DNA of 64,000 bases from Algimonas arctica (GCF_014652695.1 NZ_BMZH01000013.1:1-64000), one strand, 5' to 3'; positions 1-9,803 are shown, numbered from the stretch's first letter. Notes: generated by a model from the sequence alone, not told the origin. Numbers and translations: made by a program.

Positions 1-105
1 ATATTTCGTAATCGCCGCTGTCAGCGTCGTCTTACCATGGTCAACGTGACCAATGGTGCCGATATTGGCATGTGGCTTATTACGCTCGAACTTTTCCTTA
101 GCCAT
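1..105 (-). CDS. tuf: Elongation factor Tu, N-terminal fragment (runs off window)
   Basis: Only the first 35 codons are in the window. They encode the canonical EF-Tu N-terminus, including the P-loop GHVDHGKTT that binds GTP. EF-Tu delivers aminoacyl-tRNA to the ribosomal A site. The start is the ATG at 105, preceded in transcript sense by an AGGAG Shine-Dalgarno. It is the last visible gene of the str operon and lies 47 nt after the fusA stop. The identity is not in doubt; the gene is cut only by the window edge. Confidence 0.97.
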   Translation of the reverse strand, partial: MAKEKFERNKPHANIGTIGHVDHGKTTLTAAITKY

Positions 106-152
106 GAGTGGCTCCTCTTACTCTAAAATTGTTTAAATGACCGGGCGCGTGG

Positions 153-2237
153 TTACGCGCCACCTTGCTTTGAAATCACTTCGTCCATGACGGCTTGCGG
201 TGTGGCTGAATAGTGATCGAAGGTCATTGTGAACTGTGCGCGACCTTGTGATTTGGACCGTAGATCATTGACGTAACCAAACATGTTAGCCAGCGGCACC
301 ATCGCGTTAATGACATTCGCATTACCGCGCATTTCAGTGCCTTCGATCATCCCACGGCGGGAGTTCAGATCGCCAATCACATCACCCATATACTCATCAG
401 GCGTCACAACTTCGACCTTCATGATGGGTTCCAGCAGTTTGACTTTGCCTTCAGTTTTGATCTGACGGAACGCAGCACGGGCCGCGATCTCAAATGCCAT
501 CACAGAGGAGTCAACATCATGGTAAGCCCCATCATAAAGCTCAGCTTTAAAGTCGATAACCGGGAAACCAGCCAGAAGACCCGTTTCGGCCATCGTGCGG
601 ATACCCTTCTCAACACCAGGGATATATTCGCGAGGAACATTACCACCAACAATTGAGTTTTCGAACACGATGCCTGAACCCGGCTCCAACGGCTGGAACT
701 TGATCTTCACGCGACCGAACTGGCCTGAACCACCGGACTGTTTCTTGTGCGTGTAATCAATGTCAACGTCATGCGCGAGCGCTTCACGGTAGGCCACTTG
801 TGGCTGACCGATATTGGCTTCAACGCCAAATTCGCGACGCAAACGATCAACTAGGATGTCGAGGTGCAATTCGCCCATGCCCGCCATGATCGTTTGACCG
901 GATTCGTGGTCAGTCGAGACGCGGAAAGAGGGATCCTCAGCCGCCAAGCGTTGCAGGCCAATGCCCAGCTTTTCTTGGTCAGTTTTGGTTTTAGGCTCAA
1001 CAGCAATTTCAATCACGGGCTCTGGGAATTCCATCCGCTCGAGAATGACAGGCTTGGATGTATCGCAAAGCGTATCTCCTGTTGTCGTGCCTTTAAGGCC
1101 CGCAACCGCGATAATGTCGCCCGCGAAAGCTTCTTGAATGTCTTCACGATCATTCGAGTGCATCATCATCATCCGGCCGACACGCTCTTTACGCTCTTTG
1201 ACAGAGTTCAAAAGCGTTGTGCCTGTTTCGAGCTTACCCGAATAGATGCGGCAGAATGTCAGCGTACCCACGAATTTGTCGTTCATGATCTTGAAGGCCA
1301 GCATCGCGAGCGGCTCTTCATCCGATGAGGGGCGCAAAACTTCTTCGCCAGTCTTGGCGTCGATACCTTTGATCGCTTTAATGTCGAGCGGGCTCGGCAG
1401 ATAAGCAACAACGGCGTCGAGTAGAGGCTGAACACCTTTGTTCTTAAACGCAGTGCCACAGAAGACAGGAACAACCTTGTTCGCAATTGTCGCCGCACGA
1501 ACGAGGCGTTGGATAGTCGCGACATCAGGCATTTCGCCTTCGAAGTACTTTTCCATGACCGCATCATCCATCTCAGCCACAGCTTCGATGAGCGCAGTGC
1601 GATATTCCGCGACTTTTTCTTTCATGTCCTCAGGGACAGGAACGGTCTCATAGCTCGCACCGAGGTCGGCTTCCGCTTCCCACATGTAAGCAACATTTTT
1701 AACCAGATCGACAACACCTTTGAACTGGTCTTCTGACCCGATCGGCAGTTGCATTTCCAGTGCGTTTCCGCCCAAGCGATCTTTCACAGATTGCACGGAG
1801 TTATAGAAGCTCGCGCCGATCTTATCCATTTTGTTGATGAAGATCATACGTGGAACTTGGTATTTGTCAGCCTGACGCCAGACAGTCTCTGTCTGTGGCT
1901 CAACACCCGCGTTGGCGTCGAGCAGCGCAACCGCACCATCAAGCACGCGCAAAGAACGCTCAACTTCAATCGTGAAGTCAACGTGTCCAGGCGTATCAAT
2001 GATATTCAGACGCTTGCCGGCCCAGAAACACGTCGTCGCAGCGGACGTAATTGTGATGCCGCGCTCTTGCTCTTGCTCCATCCAATCCATCGTGGCTGCA
2101 CCATCATGGACTTCGGCAATTTTGTGGTTCTTACCCGTATAGTACAAGATCCGCTCAGTGCAGGTAGTTTTACCCGCATCGATGTGGGCCATGATACCGA
2201 AGTTACGGTAGTCCTTCAGTTCGTAGTCGCGTGCCAT
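153..2237 (-). CDS. fusA: Elongation factor G
   Basis: Translational GTPase EF-G, which drives mRNA-tRNA translocation and, with RRF, ribosome recycling. The protein has 694 residues, full length for the family. Visible G-domain motifs are AHIDAGKTT (residues 17-25), the switch [10 protein letters not shown] (81-88) and NKMD (135-138). The rest matches domains II-V throughout. It lies between rpsG and tuf in the conserved str order. A 7-bp hairpin (GGCGCGT/ACGCGCC, 144-161) spans the stop codon but lacks a U-tract, so readthrough into tuf is expected. Confidence 0.99.
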   Translation of the reverse strand: MARDYELKDYRNFGIMAHIDAGKTTCTERILYYTGKNHKIAEVHDGAATMDWMEQEQERGITITSAATTCFWAGKRLNIIDTPGHVDFTIEVERSLRVLDGAVALLDANAGVEPQTETVWRQADKYQVPRMIFINKMDKIGASFYNSVQSVKDRLGGNALEMQLPIGSEDQFKGVVDLVKNVAYMWEAEADLGASYETVPVPEDMKEKVAEYRTALIEAVAEMDDAVMEKYFEGEMPDVATIQRLVRAATIANKVVPVFCGTAFKNKGVQPLLDAVVAYLPSPLDIKAIKGIDAKTGEEVLRPSSDEEPLAMLAFKIMNDKFVGTLTFCRIYSGKLETGTTLLNSVKERKERVGRMMMMHSNDREDIQEAFAGDIIAVAGLKGTTTGDTLCDTSKPVILERMEFPEPVIEIAVEPKTKTDQEKLGIGLQRLAAEDPSFRVSTDHESGQTIMAGMGELHLDILVDRLRREFGVEANIGQPQVAYREALAHDVDIDYTHKKQSGGSGQFGRVKIKFQPLEPGSGIVFENSIVGGNVPREYIPGVEKGIRTMAETGLLAGFPVIDFKAELYDGAYHDVDSSVMAFEIAARAAFRQIKTEGKVKLLEPIMKVEVVTPDEYMGDVIGDLNSRRGMIEGTEMRGNANVINAMVPLANMFGYVNDLRSKSQGRAQFTMTFDHYSATPQAVMDEVISKQGGA

Positions 2238-2309
2238 CTCAGGCTCCAGTAATCAAAATGAATGGGTGAGATGGACCGAAAGATCCACCCCGCCAAAATA
2301 AACCGTCTA

Positions 2310-2780
2310 TTACCAACGGTAGTGCGAGAACGCGCGGTTGGCTTCGGCCATCCGGTGTGTGTCTTCGCGCTTTTTAACGGCTGTGCCGCGATTGTTCGAC
2401 GCATCGAGCAATTCACCCGCGAGACGCTCGCGCATAGTGTTCTCATTGCGGTTGCGCGACGCAGTAACCAACCAACGAATGGCCAGTGCCTGACGGCGTT
2501 CAACACGAACTTCGACGGGGACCTGATAGGTCGCACCACCGACACGACGGGAACGAACCTCGACGGACGGTTTGATGTTTTCCAACGCATCGTGGAAGAT
2601 ACGAATCGGCTCTGTCTTGGCCTTGTCTTCGACGATTTCCATCGCCCCATAGACAATGTTTTCGGCAGTGGATTTTTTACCATCAAGCATGATGGCGTTC
2701 ATAAACTTAGTCAGCACGATATCGCCATATTTGGCGTCCGGCAGGACTTCGCGTTTCTCGGCTCTGTGACGACGGGACAT
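2310..2780 (-). CDS. rpsG: 30S ribosomal protein S7
   Basis: Primary 16S rRNA-binding protein that nucleates assembly of the 30S head and contacts mRNA and tRNA in the E site. At 156 residues it has the standard bacterial length. The N-terminus [10 protein letters not shown] and the conserved segment [11 protein letters not shown] are typical of S7. It lies 14 nt downstream of rpsL and upstream of fusA on the same strand, as in the classical str operon. Confidence 0.99.
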   Translation of the reverse strand: MSRRHRAEKREVLPDAKYGDIVLTKFMNAIMLDGKKSTAENIVYGAMEIVEDKAKTEPIRIFHDALENIKPSVEVRSRRVGGATYQVPVEVRVERRQALAIRWLVTASRNRNENTMRERLAGELLDASNNRGTAVKKREDTHRMAEANRAFSHYRW

Positions 2781-2794
2781 GTTTCTCTACCCTC

Positions 2795-3166
2795 TTACTT
2801 CGGACGCTTCGCGCCGTATTTCGAACGACGCTGACGGCGATCTTTCACGCCTTGTGTATCTAGAACACCACGCAGAACGTGATAACGCACGCCTGGCAAA
2901 TCTTTCACACGACCGCCACGGATCAGAACAACGGAGTGTTCTTGCAAATTGTGACCTTCACCCGGAATGTAGGATAAAACCTCAAAACCGTTGGTCAGGC
3001 GAACTTTCGCCACTTTCCGCAAAGCCGAGTTCGGCTTCTTTGGAGTTGTTGTATAAACGCGCGTACAAACGCCACGTTTTTGCGGACAAGCTTCCAATGC
3101 CGGAACCTTGTTGCGTCTGCGCTTATCTTTCCGCGGTTTGCGGATGAGCTGCTGAATTGTTGGCAT
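2795..3166 (-). CDS. rpsL: 30S ribosomal protein S12
   Basis: S12 sits at the decoding centre and governs translational accuracy. The true start is the ATG at 3166, giving 123 residues beginning [12 protein letters not shown], the universal S12 N-terminus. A longer open frame runs to 3313 but is unrelated to S12. The lysines at the streptomycin-resistance positions (in TPKKPNS and GRVKDLPG) are wild type, so ribosomal streptomycin sensitivity is expected; that is an inference. It is the first gene of the str operon, behind a leader of about 270 nt. Confidence 0.98.
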   Translation of the reverse strand: MPTIQQLIRKPRKDKRRRNKVPALEACPQKRGVCTRVYTTTPKKPNSALRKVAKVRLTNGFEVLSYIPGEGHNLQEHSVVLIRGGRVKDLPGVRYHVLRGVLDTQGVKDRRQRRSKYGAKRPK

Positions 3167-3445
3167 CAAGCCGTCCTTGTTTTTCATCGCGCGGGAAAAG
3201 CCGCGGCTGTCGTTTATATTTATACCGCGCCGGATAAGCGGCGCATTCTCGCAGTATTTCCCACGTAAATGCGGAAAGGTCCTGCACAAAGCGCAGACAA
3301 CCCACCCTTCCACTTTAGAAGAATCGGAGCCTGCTGAATAAAACTAACCCAGTAGCGTAAACCACCCGGCCAATTTGTGTCTCTAGTTCGTCTCGGTCGA
3401 GGTTTCTACGGGAACCCGCAGACAGCACGCCCACTGACGTGCGGG

Positions 3446-3474
3446 CCTATAGGGATGGCCCATTGCCCCGTCAA
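3446..3474 (-). promoter_or_regulatory. Putative sigma-70 promoter of the str operon
   Basis: On the minus strand the sequence reads TTGACG (3474-3469), a 17-nt spacer, then TATAGG (3451-3446). This is a near-ideal housekeeping promoter. Transcription would start near 3439 and give a 5' leader of about 270 nt before rpsL. A short GCACG/CGTGC hairpin follows the predicted start. It lies between the dipeptidase gene and rpsL and points at rpsL. No other promoter-like pair of this quality was seen between 3167 and 3578. Confidence 0.7.
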
Positions 3475-3578
3475 CTCTCGAATGCGGTATATGCGCGGCC
3501 ACGGCGTGTGTCGCCGGGGCCGTTCAGTCATGGGCGCGTCGCCGATAGTAACCTCGGCAAAAAGTGTCGAGGATCAGC

Positions 3579-4775
3579 TTACTTAGCGCCCGCCTCGACC
3601 GCTTCCAGCACCCGCAGCAAATTACCGCCCCAGATTTTACCGATCTCGGCTTCACTATAGCCGCGCTTAACCAACTCGGCTGTCACGTTCTCAGTCTCAG
3701 ACGCATCTTTCCAACCATCAACGCCGCCACCGCCGTCAAAGTCAGACGCGATACCGACATGATCGATTCCCGCAACGCGAACCGCATGATCAATATGATC
3801 GACGAAATCAGAGACACTGGCTTCGGGCGCCATTGCCGTGATGATCGCCCGTCGCTTCATATAGGCGTCCTGCTTGGCTTGGGGCCAACCATTGCGATCC
3901 CCATATTCAGCGTCCAGCGCCTCCCGGGCTGTCAGTTGCGCCGCCGTTGGCAGCTTCACATAAGCGCCGAGCGCGACCATTTGCGCCACGCCATTGACAT
4001 CGCGAATTTTACGCAGCTGCTCATCATCCAGATTGCGCGCCGTGTCCGCGACCGCTTTCACGCCGCTATGCGACGCTATGATCGGCGTGCGCGACAGGTC
4101 CGCCGCCTGCATCATGGTCAGTTTCCCCGTGTGGGACACATCGACCATAATGCCGAGATCATTGAGACGTCCGACCAGCGATTCGCCGAGTGGCGACAGA
4201 CCGCCCCACGTGCCGACACCGCCGTCCCGCTCGGGATGCGGGTTAGAGCTATCGCCGAATTGATTATTGCCGAAATGGGTGATCCCAACATAGCGCACGC
4301 CGTGATCCGCCCAATGGTCCAACGTGGATAAGTCGGGGCCGAGCGGGAACGCATTTTCCATCCCAATAAGGACGGCATGTTTGCCCGCCCCAACGATTCG
4401 CCGCACATCATTCGCCGTGAGCGCCAACTCGAAATTATCCGAATGCGTGTCGGTCAGGGCTTCAATCGCCGTTACGCGCGTACGGGCAATATCGAGCGCC
4501 GCCGCGTAACCGGCCTCCGTCATGTCGCCTTGGGGCGTATAGACAATCCAAAAGCCGCTATCGAGCTTACCCGCGGCTAGCTTTGGCAGGTCGACCTGAA
4601 GCTCTGTCTGCGCCGACGGATCAATCTCGGTCATATAGGTCAGGGGGATATCAATATGCGTATCCAGCGTCAGCGTTCGGTCATGCACGGTTGAGACGTT
4701 GAGAATCTCCGGGGCTGTCGCACAGGCGGCAAGCAAACACGCAGACGAGAGGATGAGAGCAGAACGAAATGTCAT
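3579..4775 (-). CDS. Membrane dipeptidase, family M19 (lipoprotein)
   Basis: Zinc dipeptidase of the renal dipeptidase family (M19), probably anchored in the cell envelope. Residues 1-18 form a lipoprotein signal with lipobox LAAC (Cys18). Metal and active-site residues are recognisable: HxD at 40-42, bridging Glu140 in IGMEN, His215 in VDVSHTG, His236 in ASHSG and Asp345 in IASDFDG. The length of 398 residues is normal. Family members hydrolyse L,L- and L,D-dipeptides and sometimes beta-lactams; the substrate here is unknown. It is transcribed alone toward the str operon, back to back with the recombinase gene. Confidence 0.93.
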   Translation of the reverse strand: MTFRSALILSSACLLAACATAPEILNVSTVHDRTLTLDTHIDIPLTYMTEIDPSAQTELQVDLPKLAAGKLDSGFWIVYTPQGDMTEAGYAAALDIARTRVTAIEALTDTHSDNFELALTANDVRRIVGAGKHAVLIGMENAFPLGPDLSTLDHWADHGVRYVGITHFGNNQFGDSSNPHPERDGGVGTWGGLSPLGESLVGRLNDLGIMVDVSHTGKLTMMQAADLSRTPIIASHSGVKAVADTARNLDDEQLRKIRDVNGVAQMVALGAYVKLPTAAQLTAREALDAEYGDRNGWPQAKQDAYMKRRAIITAMAPEASVSDFVDHIDHAVRVAGIDHVGIASDFDGGGGVDGWKDASETENVTAELVKRGYSEAEIGKIWGGNLLRVLEAVEAGAK

Positions 4776-4838
4776 GAGTGAGGGTCCTTTTGCATTTTAT
4801 TGACATTGTTGTCGCACGGTGGCCGCGTGACTTCTACT

Positions 4839-5768
4839 ATGAACATTGCCATTCCGAACATTCCGGCCGACGATGTGCGCACCACCTTCTTGAGCCACCT
4901 CGCGGGTGAACGTCGCTTGTCACCCAAAACGGTGGAGGCCTATGGTCGTGATATTCGCGATTTTCAGAGCTTCCTCTCCCGCCACCTCGGCGAGCCGGCC
5001 GGACTGCGCGCGCTGGCGGGACTCGTCCCGACCGACTTTCGCGCCTACCTCGCCCACCGGCGGGGCGCGGGGCTCGGCTCTGCCTCGGTGCAACGGTTGC
5101 TCTCCGCCCTACGGACATTCTTTCGCTATCTCGAACGTCGTTGGGACGTCGCCAATAGCGCCATCGCCCTGATTAAAGGGCCGCGCGCCAAGCGCCCCGT
5201 GCCGAAAGCCTTGTCGATTGAAGGCGCAAAGGATCTTGTCCACGCGGGCTCACAGTCGGATAATTGGGTCGACGCCCGCAATGGCGCCGTGCTCACCCTC
5301 GCCTATGGCGCAGGACTGCGGATCAGTGAAGCGCTCGGCCTGACCACTGACGCGCTGCCGCTCGGCGAGACGCTCATCATCGTCGGTAAGGGCGGCAAGT
5401 CCCGGCTTGTGCCGCTACTGCCCGCCGTTCGCGATGCCGTCGCCCATTATGTCCATCTCTGCCCGCATCCGCTTGATCCGGGCACGCCGCTGTTTCGCGG
5501 CGCCCGGGGCGGTGCCCTCGGCCCGCGAACCGTGCAAGGCGCAGTCCAGCATTTACGCGGCGCACTCGGCCTACCGGAAACCGCCACGCCCCACGCGCTG
5601 CGCCACAGTTTTGCCACCCATTTGCTCGCGGGCGGCGGTGATCTGCGCACGATCCAGCAACTGCTCGGCCATGCCAGCCTCTCGACCACGCAGCGCTATA
5701 CCGATGTGGACGCCGAACGGCTGCGCGCCGTTCACGCGGCGGCGCATCCGCGGGCGCGGCGGGGATAG
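4839..5768 (+). CDS. xerC: Tyrosine recombinase XerC-like
   Basis: Site-specific tyrosine recombinase of the XerC/XerD family, which resolves chromosome dimers at dif. From the ATG at 4839 it has 309 residues. An N-terminal SAM-like core-binding domain (about 12-100) precedes the catalytic domain with Arg161 (GAGLRISEAL), Lys187 (GKGGKSR), HxxR at 252-255, His278 (LLGHASL) and the nucleophile Tyr287. The open frame extends 13 codons further upstream, but the extra residues do not look conserved. Length, isolation from mobile-element genes and closeness to ftsK fit XerC rather than an integrase. The C versus D assignment is less certain. Confidence 0.88.
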   Translation: MNIAIPNIPADDVRTTFLSHLAGERRLSPKTVEAYGRDIRDFQSFLSRHLGEPAGLRALAGLVPTDFRAYLAHRRGAGLGSASVQRLLSALRTFFRYLERRWDVANSAIALIKGPRAKRPVPKALSIEGAKDLVHAGSQSDNWVDARNGAVLTLAYGAGLRISEALGLTTDALPLGETLIIVGKGGKSRLVPLLPAVRDAVAHYVHLCPHPLDPGTPLFRGARGGALGPRTVQGAVQHLRGALGLPETATPHALRHSFATHLLAGGGDLRTIQQLLGHASLSTTQRYTDVDAERLRAVHAAAHPRARRG

Positions 5769-5777
5769 GCAATAAGT

Positions 5778-6377
5778 TTAGCGCAAAGCGGCGTCTAACA
5801 CCTCAAACCGCGCCAAAAACAAAGCCTCCGCAGCGACAACCGGATAGGGATCAATCGTGACATGCACGCCCTTGGGCGGTGTGATAAACAGCTGATCCGC
5901 CTCCTCCACCGTGAAGCCCGCAATCTGCGTCGCCTCAAACCAGGCGCAAATCACGTCACACCGTTTGATGCGTTTTTTCAGGCGCGGCGGGGTCTTTGCG
6001 GGCAAGTCAAAGCGGCGGTTCACCGCCTCGTCCAAGCGCTGCTCGAACGCTTTATAGTCATAGCCCAGCGCCGCCTTAAACGGGCTGATCATATCGCCGA
6101 TCACATATTCCGCCGCATCATGCAGCAAGGCCGTCATCCGCTCTTTGGCCGACGCGGTCGGATAAAGCTGCGCATATAAATTTTCGACCACGACACTATG
6201 TTCCGCCACTGAAAACGCATGATCACCCGACGTCTGCCCATTCCACCGCGCCACGCGCGCAAGGCCACGCGCGATGTCTTCAATTTCAATATCGAGCGGC
6301 GACGGGTCGAGCAGGTCAAGGCGGCGGCCTGACAGCATACGCTGCCACGCGCGCGGAGGTGTGGAGGTCGAGGGCAT
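5778..6377 (-). CDS. HD-domain hydrolase (YfbR-like)
   Basis: HD-superfamily metal-dependent phosphohydrolase of the YfbR/5'-nucleotidase-like group. Metal ligands are visible: His53 and His60 (SGDHAFSVAEHS) and the HD pair at 86-87 (LLHDAAEYVIGD). The PFK segment that follows is typical of YfbR relatives acting on deoxynucleoside monophosphates. The protein has 199 residues and no signal peptide. It ends 10 nt from the convergent xerC stop. The substrate cannot be read from the sequence. Confidence 0.82.
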   Translation of the reverse strand: MPSTSTPPRAWQRMLSGRRLDLLDPSPLDIEIEDIARGLARVARWNGQTSGDHAFSVAEHSVVVENLYAQLYPTASAKERMTALLHDAAEYVIGDMISPFKAALGYDYKAFEQRLDEAVNRRFDLPAKTPPRLKKRIKRCDVICAWFEATQIAGFTVEEADQLFITPPKGVHVTIDPYPVVAAEALFLARFEVLDAALR

Positions 6378-6418
6378 AGAGGTAGGTTAGCGGGTTCGGC
6401 GTGTGTTGGGAATGCGGC

Positions 6419-7066
6419 TCATAGCAATTGTGAATTTAATAAAAACCCATAGGCAATCAGGGCCTGCCCGCCAAAATAGAGCGCCCATAAAAGCGGGCTC
6501 GTCAATAATCGAATGCGGGCGTCCTCTTCGAATTTGAATACTTCCAACGCCACCAGCACATCGGATAAGATGAACATCGCCGCCCCCACTGCCACGAGCG
6601 GCGTTCCGATATCTAGCAGGGCCGCCGTCGCGCCCATAAACGCGATGACAGTCGTATAGGCCACGACCGGCCACCGCATGTCCCCGAGCGATTCCCAGAG
6701 ATACAGAAGGAAGCCTCCGGTTAAGAGGAATACGGCACAGGCAATGGACAGAGTCACACCATCAAGGGGCGCATGGGGCGCCGTCATGAACAGCGCCAGA
6801 TAGGCGAGGTGGCCGACGAAAAAGGCGAGTAAGCCGGGGAGCAACCACTTTTTCGGATCGCCGGACATGAAGCCGTCACCGAGGGTCCCAAAGGCCAAGG
6901 CCGCGACCAGCAACCAAGGCCCGCCGAGAACATAGGCCCAAAGCGTGAGCAAGGCCGTCGCCGCGACTTTAACCACCGTCTTGATGACGCTGGGTCGACG
7001 ATAACACAATACGACCCCGTACAGAACAGACAAGAGTATGGAGGCGGAGAGAATATAGGTGGGCAT
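6419..7066 (-). CDS. Lysoplasmalogenase / YhhN family membrane protein
   Basis: Integral membrane protein of 215 residues with about eight hydrophobic segments, belonging to the YhhN/TMEM86 family. Characterised members hydrolyse the vinyl-ether bond of lysoplasmalogens. The conserved acidic motifs FGTLGDGFMSGD and FILSDVLVALE, expected at the intramembrane active site, are present. It lies 41 nt upstream of the HD-hydrolase gene on the same strand and may be cotranscribed with it. Family membership is clear; enzymatic activity on plasmalogens is inferred. Confidence 0.82.
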   Translation of the reverse strand: MPTYILSASILLSVLYGVVLCYRRPSVIKTVVKVAATALLTLWAYVLGGPWLLVAALAFGTLGDGFMSGDPKKWLLPGLLAFFVGHLAYLALFMTAPHAPLDGVTLSIACAVFLLTGGFLLYLWESLGDMRWPVVAYTTVIAFMGATAALLDIGTPLVAVGAAMFILSDVLVALEVFKFEEDARIRLLTSPLLWALYFGGQALIAYGFLLNSQLL

Positions 7067-7249
7067 GCAAGGGATTTAGAATGGGGCCGTCGATCAAACA
7101 AGGACATTACGAACGCAGACCTGATGTGTTCGCGATTGCGGTCGGGAATGGTCCTGTTTTCAGCTGCGGATGTGTCGCGCGCGGAGGAATGGGGGGGGAT
7201 GGCCTGAATAGGTGCTTGCTATTTTTCACACGGGTTCGATACGCCTCGC

Positions 7250-7822
7250 ATGATCAAACCCGCCCATAAAACGCACACACAAGTCTATATAAAATTTGCC
7301 CTGCTCTTGGCGCTCATGCTCGGGTATTTCATCTACCTCACACTGCAGTATGATTTGCTCACGGGCGGGATTGCCGCCTTACTGACGTGGAGTTTTTTCG
7401 TCTTTTGTACGCCGATCGCCGATGCGGGTTTCTTGTTGGATTTCCCGCTGCGACTCCTGTTCGGCATTCGCATGGTTGTTTCAGAAATCGCTGTCTGGAC
7501 GGTGGCTGTTCTCATCAATGCGGGCACGATGACCTTTGCCAGTCACTATTATGACACCACGATCCTAACCAAGCTCTTGCAACAGATAATCACAACGCCT
7601 TACCCCTATTGGGGCATTATTCTGCTCTCAGGATTTGGGACATTTCTGTCCATTCGTTTTGGCGATGAGCTGTTAGATGTCTTTCACCATCGAGACCGAA
7701 ATTTCTTTCACACACATCACTTTAAGCATGAGCTGATTTTATTCGGGTTTTTTATTCTGATTATATTCGGATATTACTATCTCATAAGCACTCTCGGCAT
7801 TGACGTCAGCACGCAAGCTTAG
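7250..7822 (+). CDS. Uncharacterised multi-pass membrane protein
   Basis: A protein of 190 residues that I do not recognise. It has about five strongly hydrophobic helices: two near the N-terminus (12-32 and about 40-56), two central (about 65-90 and 120-140) and one C-terminal (about 160-180). A cytosolic-looking loop DVFHHRDRNFFHTHHFKH carries seven histidines, which might bind metal. The start is the ATG at 7250, but no clear Shine-Dalgarno is seen. It stands alone between two minus-strand genes. Codon use looks like genuine coding sequence. Confidence 0.65.
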   Translation: MIKPAHKTHTQVYIKFALLLALMLGYFIYLTLQYDLLTGGIAALLTWSFFVFCTPIADAGFLLDFPLRLLFGIRMVVSEIAVWTVAVLINAGTMTFASHYYDTTILTKLLQQIITTPYPYWGIILLSGFGTFLSIRFGDELLDVFHHRDRNFFHTHHFKHELILFGFFILIIFGYYYLISTLGIDVSTQA

Positions 7823-8001
7823 TCAGCGCATCACGCCGTCGAATCCCCCCAACGCGGACGTTGACTCAGTGTCCTACTTTGAGCGATTTTAAGCCACTCA
7901 GAAGAATAGCAAATTCATCCCCATACGTACTAATATCAGGCGCGGTCTGAAGGCTGGCCTAAATAGAGGGTTATCAATAACGCCATAACTTATTTTACGG
8001 T

Positions 8002-8514
8002 TCAAGGCGTGGACGGGACTAAACAGCTATATTGGTCTTCAATCCGCGCCGTCTCCGGTGTGTTGCCTGTTTCTGCATTCACGAAGTCTAGTGAACATGC
8101 TCCAGACGCCGTCTCCACCAGCTTTATACGATAGCTCTCACCTGCAACTGGAGTGAACGTTACCCGTGAGCTACAAGTTGTTTTTTGGTCTGTTCTTATC
8201 TCATTTACCCCAGCCGAAACATTTTGATCAATCGTCAATGCCGCTATCGTTATCGCCTTCCCGGCTTCAATTTGCTTTGTTTTCGCCTCAGGTCCTATCC
8301 ATGTGAAATTGGCAAGGAGCTTTGGTGCGTCGCAACTACCAGCATTGGCAGGCGTATTATATTGCTTTGACGTTGATCTACCCAAGCCCAAGCCATCAAA
8401 ATCACCTTTTTCGAAAGTAACAAGCGCGGTGTCTATGCCTTGCCCGACTTGGTAACCTGTCGCACAAGCTGTAATGCTAAAAGCGGCAAAGCATAGAATA
8501 AAAATATGTCGCAT
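8002..8514 (-). CDS. Hypothetical lipoprotein
   Basis: Small secreted protein of 170 residues from the ATG at 8514 (a GTG at 8529 is an alternative start). The N-terminus is a lipoprotein signal ending in lipobox TACATG. The rest is beta-rich with four further cysteines, including CDAPKLL and TTCSSR, that could form disulfides. I recognise no family. The gene is isolated, flanked by 180 nt and more than 850 nt of noncoding DNA, which suggests an accessory lineage-specific gene. Confidence 0.6.
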   Translation of the reverse strand: MRHIFILCFAAFSITACATGYQVGQGIDTALVTFEKGDFDGLGLGRSTSKQYNTPANAGSCDAPKLLANFTWIGPEAKTKQIEAGKAITIAALTIDQNVSAGVNEIRTDQKTTCSSRVTFTPVAGESYRIKLVETASGACSLDFVNAETGNTPETARIEDQYSCLVPSTP

Positions 8515-8529
8515 TTGGATGTCTCTCAC

Positions 8530-9372
8530 TTCTTATCATAAATCTACGACATAGGTAATATAGTAACCATACAACTTTCCTCAACATAATTCTTGGTCAA
8601 CACATCATCGAGGTCCAATGCTTCAACACCTTGGCGAGTGGCCTTCTTTGAGCGTTTTAAGACTCCCTTCTATGGTCTGGTTTTGCCCCATAGCGGTCAT
8701 ATCCGGTCGCTCTCCGATTTACTGATAAAAACCAAATCAAACCAAAATAGATACAAAAGATATCAACTTCATCCACCCCAACCCCTCCATATATCACAAC
8801 CCCCACATCAATCCCAACAACCCCACCCCCGCTGTCCAAAACGCCTGCACTTTACCCTCACCCGCTTCGGACACGAGAGAGGCATTGCTCTTATGCTGGC
8901 GGGGGTTTGGTGGGCTGGACGGTGGGCGAGGTAATGCGGCGCGCGCGGTTCCATCCGACAAAGCGATTGATGATGGATTGGGGGCTGTTTGGCATAATGG
9001 CGAAAGCCTGAATGTCAGAGGGACACCTAATTTATCGGTAGAGAGGACCAGACCGAAAGTCCGCCATCCTGTCTCACCGTCCCGGACGTGATGAAGATCT
9101 GCCGGGTCACAAGGCTTTGTTTGGATGCGCCCCCAAGCGCGCGGGCTCTGCCTTCGTGTAAATCGGTTCTCTATTGCTCTACCCGTCACGGGGGAGCGCC
9201 CGCGCTCGTGTCACTTTTCACGATTTGCGACTGTGCCGTTGCCTTGATGCACGGTGGGACGTGGGCGCGTGTTTTGGAGTCAGGTTGGGCCGCGCGGTCC
9301 GATGGGGAAATCGTGTCTCACAGAGAATTTGAGATTGACGGCAGCGTGAGGGTGACTATTTTGAGTGAGCTT
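8530..9372. other. Intergenic region without convincing genes, with a G-free tract
   Basis: No open frame here looks like a real protein; the longest (minus strand, 8794-9189) has a skewed, low-complexity composition. The clearest structure is a 71-nt stretch (8760-8830) with no G on the plus strand. Its minus strand carries runs of three to five G and could form a G-quadruplex. The right end leads into the guanidine riboswitch. The rest may be decayed sequence. Confidence 0.5.
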
Positions 9373-9413
9373 CGCGGACGACCGCGTGTATCCAGCTTTC
9401 ATAGGGACGACCC
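9373..9413 (+). promoter_or_regulatory. Guanidine-II (mini-ykkC) riboswitch
   Basis: Two tandem hairpins, each capped by the tetraloop ACGA. The first is CGCGG-ACGA-CCGCG (9373-9386) and the second GGG-ACGA-CCC (9404-9413), joined by a 17-nt linker. Paired stems with ACGR loops just before a ribosome-binding site define the guanidine-II riboswitch, in which ligand binding makes the loops dock and frees the Shine-Dalgarno. Here GGAG (9425-9428) sits 11 nt after the second stem and 5 nt before the ATG of an SMR transporter, the gene class most often controlled by this RNA. Called from structure and context. Confidence 0.85.
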
Positions 9414-9433
9414 GAAAAATACGCGGAGTCGTT

Positions 9434-9757
9434 ATGTCTTGGATTTTCTTACTGATTGCGAGCCTGTTTGAAATCGCGTGGGTTTACGCCCTCAAACGCG
9501 TGACGAGTGTGACCGATTTTTCGGCGATTTTTATCACCCTCAGCCTGCTCCTGCTCAGCATATTTTTCCTATCGCTGGCCGTGCGCACGATCCCGATTAG
9601 TGTCGCCTATGCGCTTTGGACCGGGATTGGGATCGTCGGGGCGCTGGTGATCGGCGTGTCGCTCTATAATGAGTCCGTCGACGCCACGCGGATATTTTGT
9701 ATTGGTTTAATCCTCGCGGGCATCATCGGCATTCATTTGTCCGAGCTTAAGACTTAG
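9434..9757 (+). CDS. gdx: SMR-family guanidinium exporter (SugE/Gdx type)
   Basis: Small multidrug resistance protein of 107 residues with four transmembrane helices, working as an antiparallel dimer in the inner membrane. It carries the essential Glu13 in helix 1 (LFEIAW) with Trp16, and the SugE/Gdx signature AYALWTGIG in helix 3. Gdx proteins export guanidinium in exchange for protons. Assignment to Gdx rather than EmrE/Qac rests on these motifs and on the guanidine-II riboswitch directly upstream. The start at 9434 is set by GGAG at 9425-9428; an upstream in-frame ATG would lie before the riboswitch. Confidence 0.92.
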   Translation: MSWIFLLIASLFEIAWVYALKRVTSVTDFSAIFITLSLLLLSIFFLSLAVRTIPISVAYALWTGIGIVGALVIGVSLYNESVDATRIFCIGLILAGIIGIHLSELKT

Positions 9758-9803
9758 TCCGATATCACCGATCCAGCAGACGGTAGGTTGGGGCGACGCG
9801 GGA

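Noticed and set aside
144-161. Hairpin at the end of fusA as a terminator
   Set aside because: No U-tract follows, it includes the stop codon, and tuf continues the operon directly.
4839-5768. Recombinase gene as a mark of an integrated element
   Set aside because: Length and motifs fit a housekeeping XerC, and no tRNA, attachment repeat or phage gene flanks it.
8794-9189. 131-codon minus-strand open frame in the gap before the riboswitch
   Set aside because: Arg/Pro-rich, low-complexity composition, no recognisable domain, no clear ribosome-binding site, and it partly reads the G-rich tract.
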